64,000 bases of DNA, from NCBI RefSeq assembly GCF_002234675.1, contig NC_019862.2, positions 24,796,160 to 24,860,159 of the forward strand, read 5' to 3'. The notes beneath the pieces are model-generated. The model had not been told where the DNA came from, searched no databases, and saw only the letters and a list, made by a program, of their open reading frames with translations. Below, one piece after another: positions 22,689 through 34,547 of the stretch (its first letter is position 1; every line of letters begins with the position of its first letter). The stretch is from Oryzias latipes. Taxonomy: Eukaryota; Chordata; Actinopteri; Beloniformes; Adrianichthyidae. Made by a program: the position numbers and the translations under genes.

Positions 22689-25600
22689 GATTAGATTTAG
22701 TATGTTTAATATATCTTAATAATTTAATATATATATTAATTTATAAATCTTTTTCGTCCCGCAACCTAAATCGTGTCTTGGATTCAGGCCCTCTGTGCGA
22801 CTGAGTCTGACCCCAATACGAGAATATAAAATACATGCATTTTTTGTGTAAAATGGCCGAATGAAGATAGGGGTCACAAAAGAATATTGTCAAATTTGTA
22901 TGTGTGTGTGAGGGGGGGTGTAAACATAGTCAAGAATTACAACTGTTCATTCAGTTCATCTCACTGAATTCTCCAAACTCTGTGGATCAGTCAAACAAAT
23001 GTTTCTTCCTTTTATTTGGGTGGGGGCCTGTGTGACCCAGTGTATGTGAGAAGTTGCTGTTTTGAATGTTAGCAAATGAATGTGCTTGTTGACGCCGCCC
23101 CAGGTGTATGGAGAATTCTGGAGGGGGAGGGGGGGTTGCCGCAGAGACCCGTCAGCCCAACACCATGTGACAAGGGTGGCGCTGCCCGAAACCTTTCTGC
23201 GCCTCTGTCAACTTTCAGCAACGCTCCATCGTCTATTTCTTCGCTTGTGCTTTTTTTTTTTTTTAATACACCCCCCCCCCCCTTTTCTTTTCAAATCAAA
23301 TTCAACATTTGGGAGGGGGCTCCTGGAGCTGCTGAAGTGTTTTATGTACAGTTGTGACCGCATTGAGAGGGTCTTTGATGAGTCCTGCGGAGCCTCTCAT
23401 TAAAGCGGTTTTGTCCTCGCTTCCCTGACATACAGGAAGGGGGGGGGGGGGGTCCATCTACAGATTTAATCTTATCAGGGAAACACGGGAATGCAGCGGA
23501 GGATTCAGACTCCATCTGTGTTTCAAACCTGATGATGTTCTCTCCGGGCCTAACTCAGCTGCAGACCTTTGACACAATCTGACCCACAGGGACTAATAAG
23601 GCAACGGATTTGGGGAGGGGGGGGGGTTTCCTGGCTGCAGTGTAAAGTTTGTTTGTATCACCCTCACAACACTGGCTGCCTGAACATGCAATGTGACAAG
23701 GCTTCCTCTACCCCCACCGCTCAGTGGCTGCTGTGGCTGCTGTGGCGGAGGAGGACAGGACGGGGATTGTGTGTGTGTGTGTGGATCGTCTGACACAACT
23801 GTGTGCCTGTGAGACAGCAGCCGCCATCTGCTGCGCCCCCCACCAGTGCCTTCACACCCCCAGAAACCCAGATCTGCAGTATTACTGACAGCGCAACAAG
23901 CTCGTTAGGACACTTCATATGCTCGTTACACGTGCACAGACGTGCAGCAGAGAGACACCTCTGCGCACCATTTCCCCCCCCATTAAAGGCAAATGTAGCA
24001 TGCTAAACTGCGAGATTGTCTTTACACCCCCCCACCACCACCACCACATTGATGCTGATTCACGGCGGCAGCCGACAGACAGCTGGAATGGCTGAGGGCC
24101 ACCTGACTTCCAGAGGCTGCGAGAAAGTGATGAGAACACCCCCCCCCCTCCCCCCCACGCACACACACCCTATCACATAGTGAGAAACAAGGAATGAGTT
24201 GGGACACAACGCCAGATAAAGATAACACCCACCATCCACTAGACTGTTGTCAGCTTTCAGTGTCAATTAAGAGAAAACGAGCTGGAGGATTACAGGAGAG
24301 GATCAGATTTGGACAAAAAGTGGAAAACTGGGAATTAGGAAATAAATACTGAGAAAAGACAAAAACACCTCACACACTCAGCAAGTTTGCATATTGATAT
24401 AGTACCAGTACCAGTAAAGTAACTTTGACATTATTTCTGTCCTGCAAGAGCACTTGTGGCCCCCCAGCCTGGAGCTAGAGCATGAAATTTCCCTGCAGAC
24501 TGGAGGATAGCTTCCCATGTTCAAAGGTAAGGATGCCCAAAGGACACCTGGCACAGTGACTATCTTGGCTGCAGCTCAATGGTCCACTGTGTGGCCATGT
24601 TGTTACACGGCCGTATGTTCAGTACAAACAGGTTAAAAATGGGCTGAGCTGCCAACTGATCACCAGCTGGTGGGAAGTTGGATCAGAAAAGAATAGAAAA
24701 TGCTGAAAAGAGCCGGTGGGTCCAAACATGCAGTACAGCCTCAGTCACAACTACTCTTTCGAGTGGGCAAACCTGCTCCCAGGTGGTCATAAACCACTTG
24801 GTAAGCCCGTAGAGAGAAAAAGTTAATGCACATTTTTTAGTATGGGCATGGTGCAGGTGACAGCTTGTGGTGAAGACTTAAACAACACGTAAAGGTACAG
24901 ACCAAACTGTAATCCTTTCCAGAAGTTTACACTTAATTCCGCTGAAGATCAATGGTCACATGAATTCAACACGAAGAAGGAAAAAGGCCATTTGCGTGCA
25001 TGTCCACTTGTTTACTAAATTTCTAAGCTGTTTTAGTGACAAACAAAGGCAAACAGTTGTATAAACTCAAATATGAGACATTTAGTAAGTATTTGTAAGG
25101 TAAGATACGTGTTATTTTTTTCTCAAACACCTTTCATAAACCTGGAAAGTAGTTGGTTTGTCATGTCAACATCAGCTAGTCTCTGTTTACCAGGCCCTTG
25201 CCTGCAGGGCAGGTTAGAGGTGAGTCTGTATGCCATCATACCAATGTGGGACACCAACTAAGTAGAAAAAACCTTGGAGTTGAACAGGAAACCAACCATC
25301 TCGGGAAAAAAGAGCTCTAAAGTATGATTTAAATAATGATGATACGGCCTCTCTGTACATAAATGTATATTGTAGGAATGCAGAACAAACCCCATGGTGA
25401 CCCCAGTGTGTGACCACCAACCTTGCAAAAACAGTCCTGGGATGAACACAGTGCGTCACCCCTTCAAACCAGAAATGCATAGCCTCTGATGGTGTGCAGA
25501 GCTGAGTTTTTACCTCTGCTCCTCCTATTCCCAAAAGGGCGAAAGCAGTGGGATTTTCTAAATATTAATGAAGCTCTGCCTCACTGGGGAACCATGGAGC

Positions 25601-27100
25601 TTTCCCCTCGCCAGCCCCCACCCTCACCCCATTTTCTATCGCTTCTGCTGTTCGTTTGTTTAATTAAAAGAGTACGTTTAGAGAAATGAGCTTTGGTGCC
25701 CCTTTGGCATGGCTCCCATCAGCAAGTGGATTGCTGGCATTTAGATAGACATGGTAAAAAAAAGAAAAACTGCTGGAGAATCATTGGGCGTTGAGGGTGT
25801 GTGTGTGTGTGGGGGGGGGGGGGGTAACAAGGAGTCTGCTCAGGCTGGGTCATGTTGCTCACACTGGATCAGATGGTGCCATTCCTCTTTTCGTGGTTTA
25901 AGCATGCCAGTCAGTGCTGAAAACTTCCGGACCGAATCCCTGATTTAATTTCCATCAACAAAGGGCTTATTCACAAGAACACCAAGCCTCCTCTGTTGGC
26001 CGGACTCTTATTTATTTTAAATAAAACTCCAAAATTAGAGAGTATGTAGATCCTGATTTGCAGAATATTGTTCAACAAAATAATTGACACTTATTTATCA
26101 GTCGGGATTTGATTGTGGTATAATTGAAGGCCTGAAGAGAGTTTTGTGTGTGTGTTAAAGCAATAATGAGCCAATCAGCATCAGTGATGGTGTAAAAAAG
26201 ACTCACTGCTCTGCTGCTTTTAAAAATATAATTTTTTTGTGAATATTTCATGCTGTCCTTTTTATGTTATGTATTTTTTTAAATATTTAATAATACCATT
26301 ATATCTTTTTTTAAAGGCCTTTTTATACGTAAGTAATACTTTTAATTACATTAGTATAACCTAATACTACTTTATGTTTTTTCAATTAAAAAGTTTTACA
26401 TTTTTTTAATTGACGTTACTATATATGCAGTTGAAAAATGTCTATAGTCTGTGGTCTTAAAAGTTTAAAAGGTTTATATCGTCTTTGAGGGTAAGGGGCC
26501 GGGGATGGTAGTAGGTGTGTATATAGGCTACGATATCAGATTAAGATAATTATTTACTATAATGAGGTTTTAAATGTGGCAGACAAGGAGATTAAATATA
26601 TTTAATGAAAATAGTTTTTTGAATATTGGTGCACGTAAACAAAAAAAAAACTATGGTACTTTTGTAAATTATATTTTATGCATTGTAATTTTGCTTAAGA
26701 AGAGTATCTTTCATAGCTTTGTTATATTATATAACACCTTTTTACATTTTTAAATGTTACTGCTTAATAAAGACATACACAAATTCTGTTAGTTTATGTT
26801 GTTTCTAAATTATTCAGAATAAATGCCCTTTTTCATTCAAGCTGTTTTTGTTCAGCCTTATTTGTTATCAGTTGGTCCCATCGTTTTGCTGAACCAATAG
26901 CGCCACCCAGAGGCTGAATTGAAAAGTGTTTTTTTTTTGTTTAATTAGATCTTTTACCGTCACAATGTCTGGAATGAAAACATCTTAAAATTAGGCGTTT
27001 TATAGCCATTCGTAAGTTCAAAATAATTGCGGTTAAAAGTAGATTAATTAATCAATTACAAGTCCCAATTAATTATCGCACAAATCACATGACAGCACTA
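22689..27100. other. Unassigned intergenic DNA, rich in G and C homopolymers
   Basis: No supported gene. Many short frames at 23.0-24.3 kb come from GC-rich, low-complexity sequence with long G or C runs (about 23270-23282, 23438-23453, 23611-23627, 24135-24155). A GT tract followed by G14 lies at 25797-25824. From 26.2 to 27.1 kb the DNA is very AT-rich. Confidence 0.45.
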
Positions 27101-27104
27101 TGGG

Positions 27105-27195
27105 GTTGAGCACGGCTGTGCCGGCAGCTCACCGCTCCCCCAGGGGATGGGTCAAGTGCGAAGAACAAATTTCACACACCTAGGTGTGTGACAGC
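27105..27195 (+). repeat. SINE body fragment
   Basis: The block 'caggggatgggtcaagtgcg' followed by 'aagaacaaatttcacacacc' matches the interrupted SINE at 20700-20750, but has no tRNA-like head. The adjoining 27196-27420 region ('gcattaatttccattaatgc') may be another small element, whose ends I could not define. Confidence 0.55.
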
Positions 27196-27829
27196 TAAGT
27201 AAGGGATAGTGCCAGACGAAGTGTGCACTATCAGAAATTAACGCCATGGAAGCCTGAACCGTCCGGCGAGAGTGCATTAATTTCCATTAATGCACACATA
27301 GAAGGCCATTATTCCGCTTTTACCATGGCCACTTACAAAAGAAATAAATATTCAATCAGTTTTTTGTACTTTAATCTTGTTATTTTTCTGGTTTATATTG
27401 TCTTTTTCCCAAAAAACTGATTATTTGTTGCGTGGTGTGGCACGTTGTCACGGTAACATGACAACGCGGCTCTTAGCTGGCACCGACCTCGTCTACAGCA
27501 GCAAAGGAAAGCGATATATATATGCACGATAGGTAAAGCATCAGTTCAGAGAGAAAGTTTACCTTTTACAGCTTGTTTTCTGCCAGATGATGAAACAAAG
27601 GTTTGTTTTAAAGAAGCCAGGGCAATGATTTAGAACATTTAAGAAATGTGACCAGAACTTCTTTTTTAGGCATTATCCCTGTGGATTACCACTTTTTAAT
27701 GCACACCCAGCAGCCAATCAGATTCAAGTTTTTGCCCAGACCATGGTATATTGGGAATTTAATTTTAACCTGCCTTTTCTGGTTTCCGTAAAACAACACA
27801 GCTTGTTTTGTGTTGATGTAGCCTAAAAA

Positions 27830-27905
27830 CAGCACAATCAAAATTAAAAGACTACTGGGAAAGCTTTAACAATAGATCAAATGATTATTGAAGTGAGACT
27901 TTAAT
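27830..27905 (-). repeat. Unclassified interspersed repeat family A, fragment
   Basis: 'Aattaaaagactactgggaa' and 'caatagatcaaatgattatt' followed by 'gtgagactttaa' match the terminal part of the copy at 2285-2920 in the same orientation. An A tract of 21 bases follows at about 27926-27946. Confidence 0.55.
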
Positions 27906-28552
27906 CAACAACACAGTTGTAGCCAAAAAAAAAAAAAAAAAAAAATTCCTTAAACTTTTAAAAGAGCCGATCCAGAACAGTCTTAAAAACAGACTCAGAC
28001 CTCAAGGAAAGTGTGCTCTACCAGAAAGGTCATTAATTTATTTTCTCAATTTTTTTTTAATGAAATGGAGTTTTGGAAACATACCTCACAGTTGTAAGAA
28101 CTGCAGAATCCAAAAAGTAAACTTTACAGCATGTTTGAACACTTTGGCTCACACTGCTATGAATAGTAATAAGAACAGCTGCGCCCCGTGGGAAAACCCG
28201 CTTTGACAAAGAGGAGGGCTCACATCATGTGGGAAAACTGAAGTCTTTAGATGACAGACAATCTTCTGTGAGAAAGTCCAATATAACTGGCTCTAACTTG
28301 TCAAAAGAGGCAGGGCAGTGAACTGGGACTGAAATATCACAAGCAGGAAGTGAAATTTGAATCTTAGACGAGGTGACCTTATCAATGATAAATTTAAGAA
28401 CATGTTTACACATTGGAAGTGAAGCATCAGCACGACAATATGACAGGGTTCAGAGCCAAGTCCAAACTCAAAGCTTCAGGTGGTTTGCCATGAAAATATC
28501 TGAACAATCCTTTATTTTGCATTTTCCAAAGACTTCTATCTCTTTCTCCTCT

Positions 28553-28940
28553 TAAAGTCCTACTTTGCTTATCTTTTGATCTAATTTAAAAGTGTTCCCG
28601 GTGGTCTATTAACTATGATTATGTCATTTTTAAGCAAAACATAAAAATCAGTGTTGTCTTCTTCCAAAGAGCAGCAGGATTTCACCTGATTCACAACGAT
28701 TTGAATAAAGAAACTCTAAGAAACCCAATATTAGTCTTAATATTCTTTATATATGTCCTCCATCATCAGAAAAATTCCACAGGAACATGATAAAAACACC
28801 AAAAATGCAATTTTCTTCTATATCTTTAAACATTTTTATTTTCCTATACTTTTATTCCACTCTGAAACATTCAGGTTTGAATTGAGACGGCCTCATTTTC
28901 AAAATGGACAGACCCCTTTAGAAGTTTTACAGCTAAAGTG
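28553..28940 (+). repeat. Unclassified interspersed repeat family A, internally deleted copy
   Basis: It opens AAAGTCCTACTTTGC, passes 'gttcccggtggtctatta' and then jumps to 'atatgtcctccatcatcag' (about 28752). The central 'gagctatccag' block present in the copies at 13.9 and 49.6 kb is missing. It ends in a 'gagacggcctcatttt' block near 28885-28900. Confidence 0.6.
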
Positions 28941-29300
28941 ACATTTTTACAGTTTTTCTCAATTGTTTACACGCAAATTGTGGTACTCGAGACACAATTA
29001 CCACAACCATGTAACTCATTCACCAAGCCCTTGATCCAATTCTGCTTAACTACCAGCACAGACCCTGCTTTACACTCATATTGCAGTTCTAAAACACTCT
29101 TTTTCCAAAATACTACACACAATTCTCTGATTCTGGCACAATTTTCATACAAAAAAATCTTCTTTTTATAAGGACCATACTGCTATTCAAATATGCACAC
29201 TGACTCATAACAGGGGCAAACGCCTATCATACAATTTTACAATTAGCAACCAGAACATTAGCATGAAAGGACAACAGGTGTGATTTTCTGTTTTGGAGCA

Positions 29301-30119
29301 ATGGATGCCAACATTGGGAATAGAGGCAGAGCCATTGGAGTGAGAGTAAGAGGAGGAGGACGGGGAGGACGAGGATGAGGAAGGCCAAGAACCGTAATCT
29401 CTGATGACATCTGAGCCTCTTTGGTTGATCATGTGTCAATACAATAAGGTAGGCTGGGCAAAGAGTAAAGCCACATTTGCGAAGGTACACTGTATCCATT
29501 ATCCAGACTTTCCGAAATGAGAAGTGTTTATCTCCGTCCATATTCTCCATTCCTCAATCCTTTTTTTTCATTCATTCATCTTCTAAACCGTTTGTTTCTT
29601 TTCAGGGTCACGGGGCTGCCGGAGCCTATCCCAGCCACTTGTGGACGAAGGTAAGTGACATCCTGAACGGGTCGTCAGTTTGTCGCAGGGCCACAATCAC
29701 ACACGCATGCACACTCACATTTACACAATTTAGAGTAACCAATTAACCTAAGAAGCAAGTTATTGGACGGTGGAAGTAAGCCAGAGTCCATGCATGGGAA
29801 GAACATGCAAACTCCACCCAGAAAGGTCCCCCATTGGTGTTCTGTTTCAGGTCCCCCAGCTGGGACTTAAACCGTGGGCGTCCTTGCTGTGAGGCAAGAG
29901 CGCTAACCACTGCAAGTCTGAAAGTGTATGACCAAAATCTACAAACGTCTTCTCCAAGCTATGGAGGACGTATGTAGAGATAAAGCAGCTGATGCTTGTC
30001 ATGGCTGAATTTGTCATGCTAGGTGATATTTTCCCTGCTTCTTGGCAAGGGAAAATATTGCTTGCCATGTGCATGAGGTGCTGTGGCCAGACCGCAACAG
30101 AAGAGAGGATGCAGCATAG
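29301..30119 (+). pseudogene. IS630/Tc1-like transposase pseudogene
   Basis: From the ATG at 29301 the frame gives an RG-rich N-terminus (RGGGRGGRG) then, past a stop, GRPRTVISDDI. In another frame 'HLRRYTVSIIQTFRNEK' follows (about 29474-29524), a helix-turn-helix-like part. 'PYSPFLNP' (about 29541-29560) matches the PYSP-x-LNP catalytic-domain motif of DDE_3 (Tc1/IS630) transposases. The middle of the catalytic domain is deleted. After the inserted repeat, a third piece from about 29958 reads LLQAMEDVCRDKAADACHG and later ENIACHVHEVLWPDRN, ending at TAG 30117-30119. In-frame stops, frameshifts, a large deletion and the insertion make it non-functional. Confidence 0.75.
29560..29925. repeat. 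Interspersed repeat nested in the transposase pseudogene
   Basis: It contains 'ggtcacggggctgccggag' and 'cctatcccagccac', 'gtcgcagggccacaatcaca' and 'gaacatgcaaactccaccca', and ends near 'gcgctaaccactgc'. I recognise these phrases as a very common teleost interspersed repeat. Transposase-like coding sequence resumes beyond it. No clean target-site duplication was visible. Confidence 0.65.
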
Positions 30120-30140
30120 TTGTTTTTTTTTTTTTTTTTA

Positions 30141-31545
30141 CTGTAACTGTATACAGTAAAGTCTTCTGGTGTTTTGTATGTAGTGTACGTGTAACTTTGT
30201 GTTGGTTGGGAATGGGATGTGCACTGTGTACATTGTTTTTGTGGGAAAAATAAAATGGACTTATACCATGTATTTGTTTCTTCAGAGTATAAAAATAAAA
30301 ATATCAAATATCTTACAACACACTTAAGTATATACTGTCTGTAGGAAGTGTAACACTGAACCAAGTAAAGGCCTGAGTCATTATGAGGAATGGAGAAGCA
30401 ATTAGCAACCTGTGCGCACGGTTTATCAGATTTTTTGGTTTTTTTTACCATCGGCACCCGGAGGGCTCAGTCAAAAGTAGAAAAGCTAGGTGGAAAAATG
30501 TAGACAAATAATTTTCAAAGTCCATCAAACCATCATTAAAAAAGCAGTTGTGCCCTATTTTTTTTTAACTAAAAATCTAAAATCAAACCACTTGTGGTAG
30601 GAAAAGATTTTTTTTTAAACTTTTGTGGTGCTAAAAAGTCTACCCTCTCTCCAAGGTAAACAAGTGTGTGTTTTATTAATCACTTAGGTGGACTGTGTTT
30701 GGACTCCAAATAAATATGATACTTAACTCTAATGGTATATTTAAAGGATAAAACAGAATACCGCCATCCCAGTCAGGAGCAGCTCATGTTCCACTGACTG
30801 GAAACAGCTTCATGGAAGCTGACAGGTATAATAAATGATCAATGTCTGACTTTCTTTTAGGAGTGGGCAACACTTGCTTTGACGTTGGCAGCATCATTTC
30901 TGCTGCAGATGCATTAAATCAAAAGCAGTAAAAAGCTGCATTTGAAGGAACACGTGTCCAAAGACATCTCTGTGATTCCAGACTCAGACTCTCGCTTTGC
31001 ACGGACATAGTGACAACACGACAGAACCCGTCTCCCTTTACCATTAGTCTGCAGTGGCCAAATGTGAGATGGGGTGGGGGCAGTGCAGCTGACGCTGTTA
31101 GCTGTAGCAGGTGTTACCCATGAGTCCAGTCTGTGGGACAGCAGGACATGTCATGCAGGACATGTCACCCAGTCATGAAAGAAATCTCAGCCAGCAAGAC
31201 TGACACATTTCCATTTTATTAGGAATACAAATATTGTTCTCGATAAATGTTTGCTGGGGTTCAAATCCCAGGAAAGAAGTCCACTGTGCCCCAACAGTCC
31301 CAACTGCACTAAATTAGTCTGGATACTAGGGTCTGCTAAAATATCTGTAATGTAATCTGATAAATTCTAACCTCATATCAAATTTCTTCATCTGTGGGAG
31401 CCCCACCAGGATAGAGGGGGTGGGAGCAGGGAAATATCAGGATTCTCACGAGGACAGAGAGGAGAGGAAGAATATGAGAGCAACAGATCATGGACATGGG
31501 ATGGAGAGTCAAGGCTGCTGATCATGCCTAATAGGAATTAACCCC
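30141..31545. other. Unassigned intergenic DNA
   Basis: A T18 run lies at about 30122-30139. The 147-codon minus-strand frame at 30014-30457 covers transposon remnant and low-complexity DNA and has no domain. No gene is supported. Confidence 0.45.
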
Positions 31546-31635
31546 CTCCCTTTTTTTTTTTTATTTAACCTTTATTTTACCAGGAAATCCCATTGAGATC
31601 TTTTCCAATGGGAGACCTCATCCGTGAAAATAAAA
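31546..31635. repeat. Short interspersed teleost repeat
   Basis: After a T-rich run, 'aacctttattttaccagg' and 'aaatcccattgagatc' then 'gggagacct' form a block I recognise as widespread in fish genomes. Its class is not evident from this fragment. Confidence 0.45.
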
Positions 31636-31942
31636 TCTGTATCATAATCAGAATTCGGGCGGAGACAACATGGACATCTTTGGATTTTACTGGAATTTAT
31701 TGATTGTAATCAGCTCACACTTTTGGAACGTTACAGTTTGATAAAACAAAGAAAAAAAAACATAATGCTCCCGATTTATAGTCAAAAGCATACATTTTCT
31801 GTTTGTAATTGTCCTTTAGAAATAAACTGTTTCTGTATCCTTCATTCCCCGTTTAAAGTTAATTTTAATCCCTGCAGAATAACGTTAATGTTTTGTTATT
31901 TCATTGTTCCAGTTTTTCTTTCTGACAGTTATCCTTAGAAAC

Positions 31943-32420
31943 TAATGCTGTGTTCACACCAGGCTCAGAAACACACATTCGAGTAACCATTTCCAGTCAA
32001 AAGTCAACGTAAACGCAATGTAAATATGCCAGTTCTGAGCCTCCGCGTTCCAAAGTCTTGCCTTCATGCATCGCTACGTAAGTTATTAAGTCTGTTTTCA
32101 GGCTCTGTGTACAAAACGTGCAGCAATTGAACACGTGTTGAACTCTGACCAATCATGGACGTGGATTTGAAGATGATGCAGGTGGCGTCTTTTTCAAAAC
32201 ACAAGTGCCAACCGTTTGAAAACTGATCATGAAGGACAAATTATTAATTGCTGTTTGTGTCCAGCTGGAATTATACAACACCAAAAGTCAGTCAAGAATC
32301 TGCGTTCAAATATCCGTGTTCAGCACACTCTTGAACAGGCATCACAAGGCCAGTATGTACAAAGCACAACTTGTTGCAGAGGTCTTGTCATTGGGTATCA
32401 GTTCTGAGTGTTTGTTACAT
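31943..32420 (+). mobile_element. Truncated Harbinger-like element
   Basis: The left end reads 'atgctgtgttcacaccagg', matching the 'tgctgcgttcacacc' terminus of fish Harbinger elements (recalled knowledge). A frame at 32229 begins MKDKLLIAVCVQLELYNTK, resembling the start of a Myb/MADF-type Harbinger accessory protein. It then decays. No matching right terminus ('ggtgtgaacgcagca') was found downstream, so the copy is truncated. Confidence 0.5.
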
Positions 32421-33215
32421 TCACCGGTCAAGCTTTTCTTTAAGGGACAGATTCTAGGGTCTGTTCATTAATGTAGGCTATTTTTTTTTCTGTGGGCCAT
32501 TTGTGAGTTTTGGACATTGTCCTTTATTGTTGTACTTTCTGTGTTTCGAACTACTTCAGAAGCAAAGTCACATTAATTTAGTATCTACAAAGTTTTTTTT
32601 AGCTGGAAATATAGCTGGAAATAAATTCAGGCCTCAAGAGGTTAGAGGATTGACATGGATTGTTCCCACTTGAAACTATTCCACACGCATGTCCTTAGTC
32701 CTCTGTTCTTGATAGCTATTGTTATAAATTAAAGTTTCTAAGTAACTTTGTGTCACAGTCAGTTCACATGATCGGATCATGGAACACATGTTGCAGCTTT
32801 CAAGTTATGTAATCCAACTGCATCCTCAATTTCTCAAACCTTCATTCATTCATACTCAGTAAGGTGTGCGTGGGGGGGGGGGGGGGGTCTTAGTAAGGCG
32901 CCAGGTCCAGATGGGACAGCTCGTCCTACAAGACCCACGTCAGAGGGGGTCTGCCCGCCCTCCTATAGCATAGCGTTGCGCGTCTCATTACGGTTATTTA
33001 CATTCTTTCTAAAAGACACCCCCCCCTCCCCTCCCCTCCCCGAGGCTTCAGCTGTCAGCTCCAGTGTCAGTGGTGCTCTGATGGAAACTTTCAACCACCG
33101 CGTCCACCCTTGCTTGTCTACACTGCAGGAACGGGGGTGGGGGTGAGGGGGTAGTTACAGCTGGTACAACTGCCCGCGGAGGCTGAGTTGTGCGTGTGCG
33201 GGGTGTAGTGTGCTT
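32421..33215. other. Spacer 3' of the zinc-finger gene
   Basis: This would hold the 3' UTR of the minus-strand zinc-finger gene. It includes a G run of about 16 at 32873-32887 and C-rich tracts at 33018-33043. The nearest clear minus-strand polyadenylation hexamer that I find is at 32523-32528. Confidence 0.45.
32523..32528 (-). terminator. Candidate polyadenylation signal for the zinc-finger gene
   Basis: AATAAA on the minus strand, about 690 bases beyond the stop codon. The distance is plausible for a 3' UTR, but nothing else confirms its use. Confidence 0.3.
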
Positions 33216-34547
33216 TTAGCATGTATCAATGTGTTCACGCACATGCGTGAGCATGTGCTGCGCGAGCTTAGATGCTCCCCGAAAGGCTCGGTCGCAGCTC
33301 CCGCAGACAAAGATGCGTCCTGCGCAGCTCTGCTCCTCGTGCAGCAGCAGGCGGTCGAGCTGGCTGAAGTTCCGGCTGCACGCGGAGCATCTGTGCGGCT
33401 TCTGTTCCACGTGCATGAATCGGTGCCGGACCAGGCGGGACGCGGCGGCAAAGGCCGCTCCGCAGTCAGTGCAAGTGAAGGGTCGCTGGCCGCTGTGGAT
33501 GGCCTCGTGCTCCGCCAGATTAGAGGACTTGGTAAAAGTCTTGGAGCAAACCGCGCACACATACGGGCGCACGCCCTTGTGCGCTTTCTGATGCTCCACC
33601 ATGCGGCTCGCCAGCGTGAAGGTCTTCCCGCAGTCCGGGCACGCGAAAGGCCGCTCCCCCAGGTGCGTGCGTTCATGGCGCTGCAGGGACAGTGGTTTGT
33701 TGAAGGTCCTGCCGCAACGCGCGCACGGGTACGGCTTGTCGTTTGTGTGCATGTTGCGCTCATGTTTGCGAAGGTCGGAGGACCGAATGAAGTCCTTGCC
33801 ACAGGTGGCGCAATTGTAGGGCTTCTCCCCCGTGTGAGTGCGGATGTGTTTGCGGTAGTCAGAAGACCAGACGTAGGATTTGGCGCAGAAGGGGCAGCCG
33901 TACGGCCGCTCCCCCGTGTGCAGCCGCTTGTGCTGCTGCAGCGTACCCTGGTGGGAGTAAGCCTTCCCGCAGATGTCACACACATGCGGCTTGAGGCCGG
34001 AGTGCGTCTGCAGGTGACTCTGGAGGTTACACAGCTTCTTGAAGGCCCAGGGGCAGTGGGTGCACTTGAAGGGTCGGTCTTGCGTGTCTACTGCTCCACG
34101 CTTTTTCATGGCTACCAAGAGTCGGTTGATTTTGTCATCAGACTTATTTAGCACGTTCTCAGACTCCACGGAAGAACTGATGGAGCTCCCCTGGACCTCA
34201 GGCAAGGAGCTTTTCTCCATGTCCTTGGGGCTATCTAGACTCGGAGGAGCCTTGAGGGTATGCTGCTTACCCTGCTCATGCTGCTCCTCAGACTTATCTA
34301 CAGCTTTGCTGCACTCATAGTTTGTTTCGGTTGATGAAAGCGCAGCAAACCTCTGCAGCAGCGTGCAATCTGGTGTCTGGGGATTCAGATACAGGACTGC
34401 GCAGTCTCTCTGTGCAGATGAGCTGCTCCCAGGTGAAGAGTCAGTTCCCTGATTCTGATGAAGATGTTCTTCTTGAGGGGAAGAGGTCGCACACAGCCCC
34501 CCATGGCATTTCCTCTTTTTTCTTCTAGCAGCCACCCTGTTTGACAT
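33216..34547 (-). CDS. C2H2 zinc-finger protein, ten fingers
   Basis: The 443-residue product starts at MSNRVAARRKKRK and is probably a nuclear DNA-binding transcription factor. The first 160 or so residues are low-complexity and Ser/Glu-rich, with a basic RRKKRK nuclear-localisation-like run. Ten C2H2 fingers follow in tandem to the C-terminus, beginning with FKCTHCPWAF and joined by TGERPY/TGEKPY-type linkers. Finger 9 (HRCSACSRNF...) ends in C instead of the last H (a C2HC finger). No KRAB, BTB or SCAN domain is visible. The open frame extends 26 codons upstream, but a splice acceptor (tttgcatctttcag) lies directly before this ATG, so I prefer this start. A probable upstream exon ends at 35132. 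The orthologue is not recognised with certainty. The 313-codon frame on the plus strand is its antisense shadow. Confidence 0.9.
   Translation of the reverse strand: MSNRVAARRKKRKCHGGLCATSSPQEEHLHQNQGTDSSPGSSSSAQRDCAVLYLNPQTPDCTLLQRFAALSSTETNYECSKAVDKSEEQHEQGKQHTLKAPPSLDSPKDMEKSSLPEVQGSSISSSVESENVLNKSDDKINRLLVAMKKRGAVDTQDRPFKCTHCPWAFKKLCNLQSHLQTHSGLKPHVCDICGKAYSHQGTLQQHKRLHTGERPYGCPFCAKSYVWSSDYRKHIRTHTGEKPYNCATCGKDFIRSSDLRKHERNMHTNDKPYPCARCGRTFNKPLSLQRHERTHLGERPFACPDCGKTFTLASRMVEHQKAHKGVRPYVCAVCSKTFTKSSNLAEHEAIHSGQRPFTCTDCGAAFAAASRLVRHRFMHVEQKPHRCSACSRNFSQLDRLLLHEEQSCAGRIFVCGSCDRAFRGASKLAQHMLTHVREHIDTC

Larger units (their letters stand above)
28945..30140 (+). mobile_element. Decayed IS630/Tc1-type DNA transposon interrupted by another repeat
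   Basis: A transposase pseudogene (29301-30119) lies in this block, with AT-rich flanks. The interruption at about 29560-29925 is a different interspersed repeat. I could not define terminal inverted repeats: 'tttctcaattgtttacacgc' at about 28956 is a plausible left end, but no matching right end was found. Confidence 0.55.

Noticed and set aside
23076-23403. Two overlapping plus-strand frames of 93 and 107 codons
   Set aside because: They run through poly-T and poly-C tracts in different frames, and nothing recognisable is encoded.
30014-30457. 147-codon minus-strand frame
   Set aside because: It covers the antisense of transposase remnants and a T-rich run, with a lysine homopolymer and no domain.
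33155-33985. A 276-codon minus-strand frame overlapping the zinc-finger exon
   Set aside because: It is an out-of-frame reading of the same exon, with Arg/Ser/Thr-rich composition typical of shifted finger codons.
33210-34151. A 313-codon open frame on the plus strand
   Set aside because: It is exactly antisense to the zinc-finger array. Its repeated pattern mirrors the finger repeats and it contains no domain of its own.
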